Shown: one piece after another, positions 1 through 7,420 of the stretch
Position numbering within the stretch: the first letter of the stretch is position 1
Layout: every line of letters starts with the position of its first letter
Assembly (NCBI GenBank): GCA_009774245.1
Contig: VSNM01000036.1
Coordinates: 1 to 56,040, forward strand
DNA from: Lachnospiraceae bacterium
GTDB taxonomy: Bacteria; Bacillota; Clostridia; Lachnospirales; Lachnospiraceae
Direction: 5' to 3'
Length of the DNA stretch: 56,040 nt
The notes under the pieces: generated by a model
The model's input: only the letters and a program-made list of their open reading frames with translations
Told to the model about the DNA's origin: nothing
Databases searched by the model: none
Made by a program: the position numbers and the translations under genes

Positions 1-82
1 CAGTATCTGCAATTTTCAAGGTTCAATTGAGCCTAGTTTTTTGGTTCAGTTTTTCATAGATTACTTGACACTACCCCAAATC

Positions 83-165
83 GATTAGTGGAATGCCCTT
101 CTCCACTAATCTCCGCGCCGGGCGCATGTTGCGTCAGCAACGAATTTCCTTATGCGCCCGTGTGC
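83..165 (-). repeat. Structured intergenic element, copy A
   Basis: This is one copy of the dispersed element described in the findings. On the plus strand it has a first hairpin (83-111, GATTAGTGG paired with CCACTAATC) and a second long stem (about 114-165, CGCGCCGGGCGCAT paired with ATGCGCCCGTGTGC). The second stem encloses an inner hairpin GTTGC-GTCA-GCAAC and a conserved unpaired ATTTCC. Read on the minus strand it begins immediately after the T-run of the terminator of the MarR gene. Stem sequences differ from other copies but pairing is kept. Confidence 0.75.
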
Positions 166-171
166 TTAAAA

Positions 172-202
172 AAGTCCTATGGATTTTATTCCCATAGGAC
201 TT
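172..202 (-). terminator. Rho-independent terminator of the MarR gene
   Basis: AAGTCCTATGG and CCCATAGGACTT form a near-perfect hairpin with an AT-rich loop. On the minus strand it is followed by six or more T residues. It lies 34 bp after the stop codon of the MarR gene and directly abuts intergenic element copy A. Confidence 0.85.
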
Positions 203-235
203 ATCGCTATAGATTCTATAGTGCCTGTAAGTTAT

Positions 236-895
236 TTATTTGTCCGGTCTGCCGCCAAATGCGCCAAATCCGCCCCTGTCCGGAACAAAACCGTCATAAT
301 CCGGCGAAAAGCGTTCCGCTCCCGGTATGTCCGCCGGGCTTCTCCCTCGCCCAAAGGAGCCGAACGCCCGCTCCCGCATGGACATCAGCTGTTCGAACTG
401 TTCCTCGCCCATACGTTCCCTTGCCTGCTCCATCCAGTCTGTGATACTATCCTCCTTGCTGTCATCAACCTCCTGTATTCCAAACGCTGCAATAATCCTG
501 TCTAAATATTCCCCAAACTGCTGCAATTCCTCCAGTGACAGGCAGTCGAGAATTTCCTGGTAATCGGTTTCAGGCTGCTGAATTCTTTTTCCCTTTTCCG
601 TCAGATGAACAACCATTACCCGTTTGTCCTTTTCAGAGGGCTTACGCTCCACATGCCCGCTTTTTTCCAGCTTATTTAACAGCTCGTTCAGCGACTGCTG
701 CCGGATGCCCAGCAGATACGCCAGCTCCCTTGTCTTAATTTCCGGCTGGATTTTCAGCATGGCAAGGATTCTCCCCTGCCCCCTGGCCGGATCGGCAAAC
801 GGCCCTGACTGCGCCTGGCTGAACATCTGGCGGCGTTTCATGAGCCATTGCAGTGTGGAGAGCTTTTCATAAATAGCTGTATACATATCATCCAT
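236..895 (-). CDS. MarR-family transcriptional regulator
   Basis: A 219-residue winged-helix regulator. Residues about 30-115 carry the MarR fold: helix 'RELAYLLGIRQQSLNELLNK' followed by a wing 'RKPSEKDKRVMVVHLTEKG'. MarR proteins are dimeric repressors that leave DNA on binding small phenolic or toxic ligands. After the dimerisation helices the last 35 residues are rich in Gly, Arg, Pro and Phe (ending GGFGAFGGRPDK), a low-complexity tail unusual for the family, which normally ends near residue 150. The gene is alone in its transcription unit, with a terminator behind and repeated operator motifs around its own promoter, so autorepression is likely. The regulated target is not evident in the window. 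Confidence 0.85.
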   Translation of the reverse strand: MDDMYTAIYEKLSTLQWLMKRRQMFSQAQSGPFADPARGQGRILAMLKIQPEIKTRELAYLLGIRQQSLNELLNKLEKSGHVERKPSEKDKRVMVVHLTEKGKRIQQPETDYQEILDCLSLEELQQFGEYLDRIIAAFGIQEVDDSKEDSITDWMEQARERMGEEQFEQLMSMRERAFGSFGRGRSPADIPGAERFSPDYDGFVPDRGGFGAFGGRPDK

Positions 896-919
896 ATCAT
901 GCTCCTTTCATTTTGTACT

Positions 920-986
920 GGTACTTGTAGATTTCTTTATTCAATATAATACAGGTACCATTCCAATTTGTCAATAGTACCTGTAT
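920..986 (-). promoter_or_regulatory. Promoter of the MarR gene with inverted operators
   Basis: On the minus strand a -35 TTGACA (969-974) and a -10 TATTAT (946-951) are separated by exactly 17 bp. ATACAGGTAC (949-958) and GTACCTGTAT (977-986) are perfect inverted copies flanking the -35 and overlapping the -10, and a third related half-site GGTACTTGTA lies at 920-929. A bound dimer would cover both promoter elements, so this is a probable MarR autoregulatory operator. Confidence 0.75.
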
Positions 987-1092
987 AAATTTTTGTAAGT
1001 TTTTTGAAGAAACACCGGTTTCTCATGGTCTTCCTGCCAATTCCAAAACGATTCCCCTAACCCCTTTCTATGATGTAAGCGTCAGAGTAAAC

Positions 1093-1467
1093 TCATTCAT
1101 TCTCATTTCTCCAAAATGCTTCAATCTCCTTTAGTTCGTCCGCTGACAGAATGTCCTGGCGCAGCAGTGTTGACACCAGATTTTTCACATTCCCCCCATA
1201 CACCCTGTCGAGAAAACGGTGCGTCTGCATCGCCTGATATTCCGCCTCCGTCACCACCGCTATGTACTCATTGCGCCTGCCGATTTTCCTGACTTTTAAA
1301 AACTTCTTTTCCACAAGCCGGGAGAGCAACGTGAGTACGGTGTTATTTTTCCACTCGTTCTGTGTCTTCTCCAGTTCCTCCATGATGAGGGAGTACAGCG
1401 CCGCCCCTCCATTTTTCCAGATAATTTTCATCAATACCAATTCGGATTCCGAAATCTGCTGTGCCAT
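1093..1467 (-). CDS. BlaI/MecI/CopY-family repressor
   Basis: A 124-residue protein of usual BlaI length with the N-terminal winged helix (ISESELVLMKIIWKNG, TVLTLLSRLVEKKFLKVRK) and a short C-terminal dimerisation helix. Family members repress beta-lactam or copper genes and are normally inactivated by a BlaR1/MecR1 protease encoded next door. No BlaR1 gene is adjacent. The divergent neighbour is a beta-lactamase-fold serine hydrolase, but that gene has a MerR-type promoter of its own, so the BlaI may mainly control itself. RBS AAGGAGG precedes the ATG. About 90 bp of leader separates the start from the likely operators. Confidence 0.85.
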   Translation of the reverse strand: MAQQISESELVLMKIIWKNGGAALYSLIMEELEKTQNEWKNNTVLTLLSRLVEKKFLKVRKIGRRNEYIAVVTEAEYQAMQTHRFLDRVYGGNVKNLVSTLLRQDILSADELKEIEAFWRNENE

Positions 1468-1560
1468 AGTGTCCTCCTTTACAGCTGTCCTGCACTTTCA
1501 TATAGAACCAATACTTCATCCATATATAAACCGTCCTGAACAGCTCATCCTCCTTATATT

Positions 1561-1600
1561 AACATTATGTAGGTATTTTTATACTAACATAACGTAGGTA
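1561..1600 (-). promoter_or_regulatory. Tandem BlaI-like operator repeats
   Basis: AACATTATGTAGGTA (1561-1575) and AACATAACGTAGGTA (1586-1600) are direct repeats 25 bp apart, each with an ACAT-N-A(T/C)GT dyad like BlaI/CopY operators. They lie upstream of the BlaI gene on the side shared with the divergent hydrolase gene. Assignment to BlaI is an inference from position and motif type. Confidence 0.5.
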
Positions 1601-1654
1601 ATAATGCAATACCCGAAATCATTTATTATGATCAAAAAAATTTTCAAAAAGCAC

Positions 1655-1685
1655 TTGACCGTACAGTTACTGTACGGAATATGAT
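1655..1685 (+). promoter_or_regulatory. MerR-type promoter with 19-bp spacer
   Basis: -35 TTGACC (1655-1660) and -10 TATGAT (1680-1685) are separated by 19 bp. The spacer is filled by the dyad CCGTACAGT-TACTGTACGG. This over-long spacer with a centred inverted repeat is the hallmark of promoters that need a MerR-family activator to twist the DNA. It drives the serine hydrolase gene at 1725. No MerR gene is present in the window. Confidence 0.7.
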
Positions 1686-1724
1686 GAAGTTGTCAAAAAA
1701 ACTATTTATGGAGGAGAAAAAACT

Positions 1725-2921
1725 ATGAAGAAAAAGAAATGGATTGCAATTGCAGCTGGTATGATCATTGTCCTGACAGGAGTGGTCTGGATTGGTTTCG
1801 GGAAGAAGATTAAGACGCTCTACATTTCCCTGAACAGTTTTAAAAATGAAAACCTGGCGCACACCTTCCAACACACCCCGGAGATACAGCCGACAAAGAA
1901 AATCAGCAGCGGAACGGACACTTTCCAGTTTTTAAAGGAGGACAATGTTGCGCTGGCCGACGAATTTTATTTTGAGGGCACAATGTACTCCACGGAAAAC
2001 TTTATGGAAGACACAAAAACTTCCGCCATGCTTGTCATCAAGGACGACGTGATCAAGTACGAAAATTACTTTTTGGGAGGGGACGAAAGCACACTGTTCT
2101 CTTCCAACTCCATGGGAAAATCTTTCGTTTCAGCACTGATGGGAATTGCGGTGGCAGAGGGCAGCGTTGCGAGCATCGACGATCCGATTGGAAAATATAT
2201 CCCGGAATTCAGGAACACGGAACTGGAGAATATTCCCATAAAAGCGTGTCTCCAGATGGCATCCGGAATTGATTTTAACGAGGACACTGATATGAGCAGC
2301 TTTTCAATGCGGACATTGCTGGGAACCCCCGCCATGAAAGTCATCGCAAAATACGGTGTCCAGGAGGAGCCCTACACCTACCGCCGCTATCTGAGTATCA
2401 ACACGGAAATCCTTGGGCGGATTATCACGAATGCCACAGGCTCCAGCCTCGCAGAGTATATGGAACAAAAACTGTGGAGAAAGATTGGCGCCGCCCACGA
2501 CGCATACTGGACACTAAGCAATGGCACCGAGCTTGCGATGGGCGGGCTGAGCGTATCCCTCAGGGACTATGCCCGGTTTGCAAGGCTGTACCTGAATGGG
2601 GGAAACTGGAATGGGGAACAGATTCTCGAGAAAGACTGGGTGCGCGATAGCATGAATGCCAGCGCGGAGTATTCCAAACCAGGCGCAAACAACGACGCCT
2701 ACAATGCGATTGGATATGGGTATCAATGGTGGGTTCCGGCGGGAGATGAATACGAGTTTATGGCAATCGGCGTATATGGCCAATGGATCTATGTAAATCC
2801 AACAAAACGTGTGATCATTGTAAAAACCAGCGCAGATCCTGATTTTATGGAAAAAGGGTATGAGCTCAAACACGTTGAATTCTTCAGGTCCGTTGCGAAC
2901 AGCGTCGCAACTCTTTCGTGA
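1725..2921 (+). CDS. Membrane-anchored beta-lactamase-fold serine hydrolase
   Basis: A 398-residue protein with a single N-terminal membrane segment (about residues 6-25) and an extracellular class C beta-lactamase/esterase (COG1680) domain. The catalytic S-x-x-K is SMGK at 129-132. The second motif is around Tyr222 (YLSINTEILG), which differs from the classical Y-S-N and recalls 6-aminohexanoate-dimer hydrolase relatives. A KTS near the end sits where KTG/HTG is expected. A true beta-lactamase role is therefore uncertain; peptidase, esterase or cell-wall remodelling are alternatives. RBS GGAGGAG lies 8 bp before the ATG. Transcribed from the 19-bp-spacer promoter upstream. Confidence 0.85.
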   Translation: MKKKKWIAIAAGMIIVLTGVVWIGFGKKIKTLYISLNSFKNENLAHTFQHTPEIQPTKKISSGTDTFQFLKEDNVALADEFYFEGTMYSTENFMEDTKTSAMLVIKDDVIKYENYFLGGDESTLFSSNSMGKSFVSALMGIAVAEGSVASIDDPIGKYIPEFRNTELENIPIKACLQMASGIDFNEDTDMSSFSMRTLLGTPAMKVIAKYGVQEEPYTYRRYLSINTEILGRIITNATGSSLAEYMEQKLWRKIGAAHDAYWTLSNGTELAMGGLSVSLRDYARFARLYLNGGNWNGEQILEKDWVRDSMNASAEYSKPGANNDAYNAIGYGYQWWVPAGDEYEFMAIGVYGQWIYVNPTKRVIIVKTSADPDFMEKGYELKHVEFFRSVANSVATLS

Positions 2922-2965
2922 TTTTACATACAGCAGCCGCAAAAAGACAAAAATTCTTTCGCATA

Positions 2966-2994
2966 TTGACACATAATGTAGAAAATTTTATAAT
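2966..2994 (+). promoter_or_regulatory. Consensus sigma-A promoter
   Basis: TTGACA (2966-2971), 17 bp, TATAAT (2989-2994): a perfect consensus promoter leading to a leader of about 90 nt in front of the hydrogenase-chemoreceptor gene. Confidence 0.8.
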
Positions 2995-3069
2995 AGAATC
3001 ATGCATTTTATACAATATTGTCTGCCACATGCGCTGACGTTTTATATTATTATAGCGAAAGGATAGTGT

Positions 3070-3087
3070 ATGAATTCACTAAGGTAA
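3070..3087 (+). CDS. Five-codon leader ORF (MNSLR)
   Basis: ATG AAT TCA CTA AGG TAA is preceded by an AAAGGA ribosome site (about 3058-3063). Its last codons supply the AAGG Shine-Dalgarno of the next gene, whose ATG is 4 nt after the TAA. This arrangement would couple translation of the hydrogenase-like gene to the minicistron. It is predicted only from spacing. Confidence 0.35.
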   Translation: MNSLR

Positions 3088-3091
3088 AAAC

Positions 3092-5020
3092 ATGAGTATT
3101 ATCAACGTAGATATCGACAAATGCGTGGGCTGCAATGCCTGTGTACGCGCATGTCCGGTGGGGGACGCCAATATTGCCCGCATGGACGAGAACGGCAAAT
3201 TGAAAATCACGATCGACGACGAAAAGTGCATCAAGTGCGGCGCATGCATCAGGGCATGTTCGCACGGCGCGAGATCGTACATCGATGATACCGAACAATT
3301 TCTGAATGATTTGAACCACGGACAGGAGATCGCGCTGATCGCCGCGCCTTCCATCAAGATCGCCTTTGACGGAAACTGGCGCCACGCCCTCCAGTGGCTG
3401 CACGACCACGGGGCAAAGAAGATTTACGATGTCAGTTTCGGCGCGGACATCTGCACATGGGCACATCTGCGCTATCTGGAGAGAAACCCGGGGAAAAAAC
3501 TGATCTCACAGCCCTGCGCGGCAGTCGTAAACTACGTACAGCGGCACAAGCCCGAGCTCTTTTCCAACCTCTCCCCGATACACAGCCCCATGCTCTGTCT
3601 GGCTGTCTATATGAAAAAAGTCCTCGGCTATAGAGGAAAAATCGCGGCGATTTCACCCTGCGTCGCCAAGATCGAGGAATTTCGCGAGACAGGGCTTGTG
3701 GACTACAACGTGACGATGGAACATCTACACCGCTACTTTGAAAAAAATAACATCCGTCTCCCCGAGGTAAAGATTTTCAGCGAGTTTGAGTTTGACGGCA
3801 AACAGGGACTTGAAGGCGCGATCTATCCCAAACCGGGCGGACTCATGAGCAATATCCTGACACATGCACCCAACTTAAACGTGATCACCTCAGAGGGCAC
3901 GGAGTCACTCTATCACGACATGGAGACGTACAGCGAGCTGCGGGAACAGGACAAGCCCGACCTCTTTGACGTGCTCAACTGCGGCGACGGCTGCAACGGC
4001 GGGCCTGCGACAGGCGTGCACTACCAGCGGTTTGCTATGAACAACATCATGCACGACGTGGAACAGTACGCCCGAAAAGTCCGCAAGGCAAACACGACCA
4101 AAAAAGGAATCGACCAACAGTTTGCCGAATTTGACCGGACACTCAACCTGGACGACTACATTCGTACATACAAACGCTATCCTATTGACAAAAAGGGCAC
4201 TTCCCAAAAGGAGATCGACAACGCGTTTGCGCTTATGGGCAAGCACACTGACGCTGAGAAGCGGTTTGACTGCCACTCCTGCGGCTACCATTCCTGCCGC
4301 GACATGGCAATCGCGATCGCGCGCGGCTTAAATACACCCGAAAACTGCCACGAATTTATGATGAAATCGATACAGGAAGAACGGCAGCGGGTAAACGAGG
4401 TCAACGAAAAAGTACTGGCCATGAACGACGAGCTGATGCGCGTGTTCAAGGAGCTCTATGAAAACATCGCAGCCGTGAAGCATGAGACCGAGCAGATTCA
4501 ACAGGAGAGCAGCCGCAGCTCGCAGGAGATGGCAAACGTGTCAAGGCGCATCGAAGACCTGAACCAGATGAACCAGAATATCACACAGGCGATGCTGGCG
4601 ATCAACCAGAGCATCGCAAAATATAACGAAATGACACAGAACGTCGAGAAGATCGCCGGAAAGATCAACCTCCTCTCGCTCAACGCGGCAATCGAGGCTG
4701 CCCGCGCCGGAGAAGCAGGGCGCGGCTTTGCCGTCGTGGCGTCCAGTATCCGGGAGCTGTCCGACAACTCCAAGACCTCTGTCGGCAGCGCCAAGGAAAA
4801 CGACGACGAGATCAGGAATGCGATCGAGAACGTCAATCTCGCGATCGAGAACTTTGACACCACCGTCAAGGAGCTCATCACCGTGACAGATGGCGCGATC
4901 GAGGGCGTAAAGACCACCTCCGACAACAGCCAGAGCATCAAAAAGTCGATGGAGGATCTGGAACAGCTCGCAAAAGATGTGGAAGACATGATTATCGAGA
5001 CCAATAAAGTATTGCAGTAA
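3092..5020 (+). CDS. [FeFe]-hydrogenase-like sensor fused to chemoreceptor signalling domain
   Basis: 642 residues in four parts. Residues 11-60 hold two ferredoxin-type 4Fe-4S motifs (CVGCNACVRACP, CIKCGACIRACS). About 75-330 is an [FeFe]-hydrogenase H-domain with altered signatures: SQPC near 141 in place of TSCCP, SPCVAK near 188, NCGDGCNGG near 296. About 385-425 is a second iron-sulfur motif (CHSCGYHSC). From about 440 follows a coiled-coil and a methyl-accepting chemotaxis signalling tip (LLSLNAAIEAARAGEAGRGF near 527). There is no membrane segment. Known sensory (group C/D) hydrogenases lack the proton-relay Cys, as here (Pro). I infer a cytosolic H2 or redox chemoreceptor rather than a bulk hydrogenase. 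It has its own promoter and terminator. Confidence 0.85.
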   Translation: MSIINVDIDKCVGCNACVRACPVGDANIARMDENGKLKITIDDEKCIKCGACIRACSHGARSYIDDTEQFLNDLNHGQEIALIAAPSIKIAFDGNWRHALQWLHDHGAKKIYDVSFGADICTWAHLRYLERNPGKKLISQPCAAVVNYVQRHKPELFSNLSPIHSPMLCLAVYMKKVLGYRGKIAAISPCVAKIEEFRETGLVDYNVTMEHLHRYFEKNNIRLPEVKIFSEFEFDGKQGLEGAIYPKPGGLMSNILTHAPNLNVITSEGTESLYHDMETYSELREQDKPDLFDVLNCGDGCNGGPATGVHYQRFAMNNIMHDVEQYARKVRKANTTKKGIDQQFAEFDRTLNLDDYIRTYKRYPIDKKGTSQKEIDNAFALMGKHTDAEKRFDCHSCGYHSCRDMAIAIARGLNTPENCHEFMMKSIQEERQRVNEVNEKVLAMNDELMRVFKELYENIAAVKHETEQIQQESSRSSQEMANVSRRIEDLNQMNQNITQAMLAINQSIAKYNEMTQNVEKIAGKINLLSLNAAIEAARAGEAGRGFAVVASSIRELSDNSKTSVGSAKENDDEIRNAIENVNLAIENFDTTVKELITVTDGAIEGVKTTSDNSQSIKKSMEDLEQLAKDVEDMIIETNKVLQ

Positions 5021-5024
5021 GTAA

Positions 5025-5051
5025 AATCCCCCGCCTCACCGGCGGGGGATT
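5025..5051. terminator. Bidirectional terminator
   Basis: AATCCCCCGCC and GGCGGGGGATT form an 11-bp stem with a TCACC loop, 4 bp after the stop of the hydrogenase-like gene and 4 bp from the stop of the converging gene at 5056. It can serve both. Confidence 0.85.
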
Positions 5052-5055
5052 GTGT

Positions 5056-5553
5056 TTACCAACAATAACCCTTATGCACTTCTAAAACCTGATATCCCAT
5101 CTGCGAAAGCAATTCATATCCATTGAGCCGAATACTCCTGCGCGTCGCAAAATAGCCTCCGGACGGGACATGTGCAGCCCGGCTATGCCCCTCCTTGCAC
5201 GCCTCTGCGCATAAACAATTCTGTTCTGTTAAATAAGTAATCAGTAACCCTGCCATTCGGGGCTCCATGATTTTGATACAACACTCTTCACCATCCGAGA
5301 CCATCAGTAAACTTTCATTATACTGACTCATTTGGTCTAATAGGGAATTTCCTGTTTTCACCCATGATATGACAATGCCCTCAATAAATTGGCTCACGCC
5401 ATCCCTGATATTTTCCCCTGGAAAGAAAACGCTGATCACGGAAGTCTTATCCTCTAGCGGCGATAGTTTTACTACAGTCTCATGCTCTTTGATCAGACAC
5501 CACCATGCAAACTTTTGTCCATTTACTGTGATTGTCCGCACTCTTTTCTTCAT
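5056..5553 (-). CDS. Hypothetical protein, paralogue of the upstream 108-residue protein
   Basis: 165 residues, no family recognised. It opens with RTITVNGQKFAWWCLIKEH, which matches the opening of the upstream protein (RRISYRGQNFVWWVAP), so both share an N-terminal (R)xIxxxGQxFxWW strand motif. It is soluble, with a C-terminal half containing several Cys (CCIKIMEPR, NCLCAEACKEG). The start overlaps the upstream stop by 4 nt (ATGA), indicating translational coupling. Function unknown; the patch context suggests an accessory role. Confidence 0.65.
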   Translation of the reverse strand: MKKRVRTITVNGQKFAWWCLIKEHETVVKLSPLEDKTSVISVFFPGENIRDGVSQFIEGIVISWVKTGNSLLDQMSQYNESLLMVSDGEECCIKIMEPRMAGLLITYLTEQNCLCAEACKEGHSRAAHVPSGGYFATRRSIRLNGYELLSQMGYQVLEVHKGYCW

Positions 5554-5876
5554 TCAGCCCTGTCCTCCTTCCCACGATCCACCGCCCACGCGATGATCCG
5601 CGCCACAGCTTCCGGTGTCACGACCATCAGCGGCTCCCGGAAGGGAATCGCGCACCGCTGCCACTTTCCAGATGTTTCCTCCCCATGTAGGCGTCTGCCT
5701 TTGCTGATGATATAAAAGCTCTCGCCGTCCACCCTGTAGGCAAGCACTATGCTTTTGTCCTCAGAGACAATATTCAGATAAATCCTGTCGCAGTCGTCCC
5801 CGTCCGGCGCAACCCACCACACAAAGTTCTGCCCCCGATACGAAATCCGCCTCCGTCCCTTTACCGATACACCCAT
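5550..5876 (-). CDS. Hypothetical small protein with GQ-x-F-x-WW motif
   Basis: 108 residues, family not recognised. The N-terminal GQNFVWW motif is shared with the downstream paralogue. The C-terminal PEAVARIIAWAVDRGKED helix is duplicated almost exactly in a decayed copy at 7299-7418. A GGGGGAG ribosome site sits very close to the ATG. The region just upstream carries the duplicated tail of the NYN/PIN gene, so this gene was once directly downstream of an NYN/PIN gene copy. Confidence 0.6.
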   Translation of the reverse strand: MGVSVKGRRRISYRGQNFVWWVAPDGDDCDRIYLNIVSEDKSIVLAYRVDGESFYIISKGRRLHGEETSGKWQRCAIPFREPLMVVTPEAVARIIAWAVDRGKEDRAE

Positions 5877-5879
5877 CGC

Positions 5880-5955
5880 TCCCCCATCTTTGCTACGACT
5901 TCTGCTTTTCTTTCAGCAGCACTTTTAACTTCTTATAGATCGCGCTGCTCTTAAA
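5880..5955 (-). pseudogene. Remnant: 3' tail of a second NYN/PIN gene copy
   Basis: The DNA here repeats the last ~60 bp of the NYN/PIN gene (7421-7480), encoding the terminal SSAIYKKLKVLLKEKQKS-like residues, with only a few changes, then diverges near 5950. It marks the edge of a partial tandem duplication. Confidence 0.65.
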
Positions 5956-5998
5956 ATTCGGAACCCTTTATATTTCTGTATGCAAAATGCATCCAATC

Positions 5999-6640
5999 TC
6001 ATATCTCCAACAATTCCTCGCATTTACAGCCAAGTATTCTACTCAATTTGAATAGATTGATTGCCTGTATCTTGTTTATATCCTCCTCCCTTTGCTCTAA
6101 AAGCTGAATCTGCCGGAGCGAAACTCCTGAATTTTCTGCCAGCTCACTTTGCGATAATCGAACAAGTCTACGTATTCGTTTTAAATTCGTCTCCACATAA
6201 AACGCTTGTAGCTTTTCGTTCATAATTTCGACAAATTTCATGATATCTGCCTCATGAAGCATCGGATACAGGTACAAAATATCCCGTACTGATACCGCCT
6301 GATGAATTCTGGAAAAAGATTTTCCTGTATACCACTGATAATAAGCCAGTGCCCACCCCGCCCAGTATTCTGATGACTTGTCGAGGTACATCTCCTCCGG
6401 AATATCCTGCATATTCATACCACTCTTTGAAACTACTTTTTTCACCAGTTCACACCCCGTCATACCTGCAACATACATCGGGTTTCCATTCCCAAATTGC
6501 TCTGCAACTCCAGATGCCAAAAACATGCCAAAAAACTGATCTGCATCCAATTCACAGGAATACACGGCATAATCAAGCGCATCTCCCAGCACCCTCTGCG
6601 CCAGCCACAAATACTCTTCATCGTAAGCGTGGATCTCCAT
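5999..6640 (-). CDS. XRE-family protein with N-terminal partner domain (candidate antitoxin)
   Basis: 213 residues. Residues about 155-213 form a Cro/C1-type helix-turn-helix (LKRIRRLVRLSQSELAENSG, SLRQIQLLEQREEDINKIQAINLFKLSRIL). The first ~150 residues are a helical acidic domain, starting MEIHAYDEEYLWLAQRVLG, that I do not know by name. The start codon lies 23 nt inside the end of the DUF3990 gene, so the two are translated as a pair. A DNA-binding partner overlapping a putative toxin is the pattern of a type II toxin-antitoxin or conditional toxin operon, here in toxin-first order. The antitoxin role is inferred. Confidence 0.7.
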   Translation of the reverse strand: MEIHAYDEEYLWLAQRVLGDALDYAVYSCELDADQFFGMFLASGVAEQFGNGNPMYVAGMTGCELVKKVVSKSGMNMQDIPEEMYLDKSSEYWAGWALAYYQWYTGKSFSRIHQAVSVRDILYLYPMLHEADIMKFVEIMNEKLQAFYVETNLKRIRRLVRLSQSELAENSGVSLRQIQLLEQREEDINKIQAINLFKLSRILGCKCEELLEI

Positions 6641-7295
6641 TCCTCATACCCTCTCTCATGATATCTAATATAAAAATCTCCTGAATGTCTGCCTGTGTTT
6701 TCTTTGATCTTCTGTATTCTCTTCGGGCTTCCCTATCTCTAACTGCCTTTTTTAAATAATATTCTGTTGCGCTTACAGATTCACTTCCTTTATATTCGAT
6801 TCTGCCAAATGCCCTCTGACTTTTCAAGACCACCTGCTCCCCAAGCTTTCCCAGCCTCATGGCCTCAGACAATTTTTGAAGGGAGATCGCCCCCATCACA
6901 AAATCCTGCGCAAAAGAAAAATAGGAATCATCTGCCCTGTACCCTCTGATCACATCGTATTCCTTGATGTCAACCAAAAAATTCTCTTTAAGATACCTTT
7001 TCGCCTCCTCGGCAATACTGCTGTTCTGCCAATAAGTGCGGTTATCCGCCAGTACTGCAAGCCAGTTCAGAACAGAATATTGTGAATCATTCAGATTCAA
7101 GATGGAAAGCCCCGAAATATCGATCTCGTATTGATTGACATAACCATCTTTATTCTTGGCACACGCCCACTCCTTCGCCAGTTCAATATTCTGCGTACAA
7201 TAAAATCCTCTCCCGTAATCGTTCGTTTTGGCACCCTTACCATAAACCGGCGTCTCAATAACGAACTCCGAACCGTGAAACAAGATTTCCTTCAT
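6618..7295 (-). CDS. DUF3990 ADP-ribosyltransferase-like protein (candidate toxin)
   Basis: 225 residues. The first 45 match the DUF3990 signature: LFHGSEFVIETPVYGKG, DYGRGFYCTQNIELAKEWA. This resembles the H-G-S and G-x-G-F/Y-x-T core of ADP-ribosyltransferase folds. The middle (about 60-160) contains the conserved FDVI/YDVIRGYRADDSYF and FVMGAISLQKLSEAM segments typical of the family, and the C-terminus is basic (DREARREYRRSKKTQ). No signal peptide is present. The downstream XRE gene overlaps by 23 nt. Family activity is predicted, not established, and NAD-dependent modification of a cytosolic target is inferred. Confidence 0.75.
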   Translation of the reverse strand: MKEILFHGSEFVIETPVYGKGAKTNDYGRGFYCTQNIELAKEWACAKNKDGYVNQYEIDISGLSILNLNDSQYSVLNWLAVLADNRTYWQNSSIAEEAKRYLKENFLVDIKEYDVIRGYRADDSYFSFAQDFVMGAISLQKLSEAMRLGKLGEQVVLKSQRAFGRIEYKGSESVSATEYYLKKAVRDREARREYRRSKKTQADIQEIFILDIMREGMRNGDPRLR

Positions 7296-7298
7296 TCA

Positions 7299-7418
7299 GA
7301 AATGTCTCCTTTCCCATCCACCGCCCACGCGATCAGCCTCGCCACAGATTCCGGTGTCACGACCGTCAGCGGCTCGCACAACGGAATCACGCACCGCTGC
7401 CACTTTCCATACACCCAT
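7299..7418 (-). pseudogene. Decayed copy of the 108-residue WW protein
   Basis: The sequence encodes GKWQRCVIPLCEPLTVVTPE, then SVARLIAWAVDGKGDISE and stop, clearly homologous to the C-terminus of the 5550-5876 protein. The first codons (ATGGGTGTA) are also retained, but the middle is deleted and the two ends are out of frame. It directly follows the NYN/PIN gene and precedes the DUF3990 gene. Confidence 0.75.
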
Positions 7419-7420
7419 CA

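Noticed and set aside
1..82. Gene or signal at the left edge
   Set aside because: 82 bp of AT-rich sequence with no readable frame; nothing supportable.
83..165. Intergenic elements as integron attC sites
   Set aside because: No GTTRRRY core sites or gene cassettes; stems end in GCACAC and GAGTAG motifs instead, and no integrase is present.
1725..2921. Confident beta-lactamase resistance gene
   Set aside because: Only SxxK is standard; the second and third motifs deviate, and COG1680 contains many non-lactamase hydrolases.
3092..5020. Catalytic H2-evolving hydrogenase
   Set aside because: The TSCCP motif is changed to SQPC, removing the proton-relay Cys, and half of the protein is a chemotaxis signalling domain.
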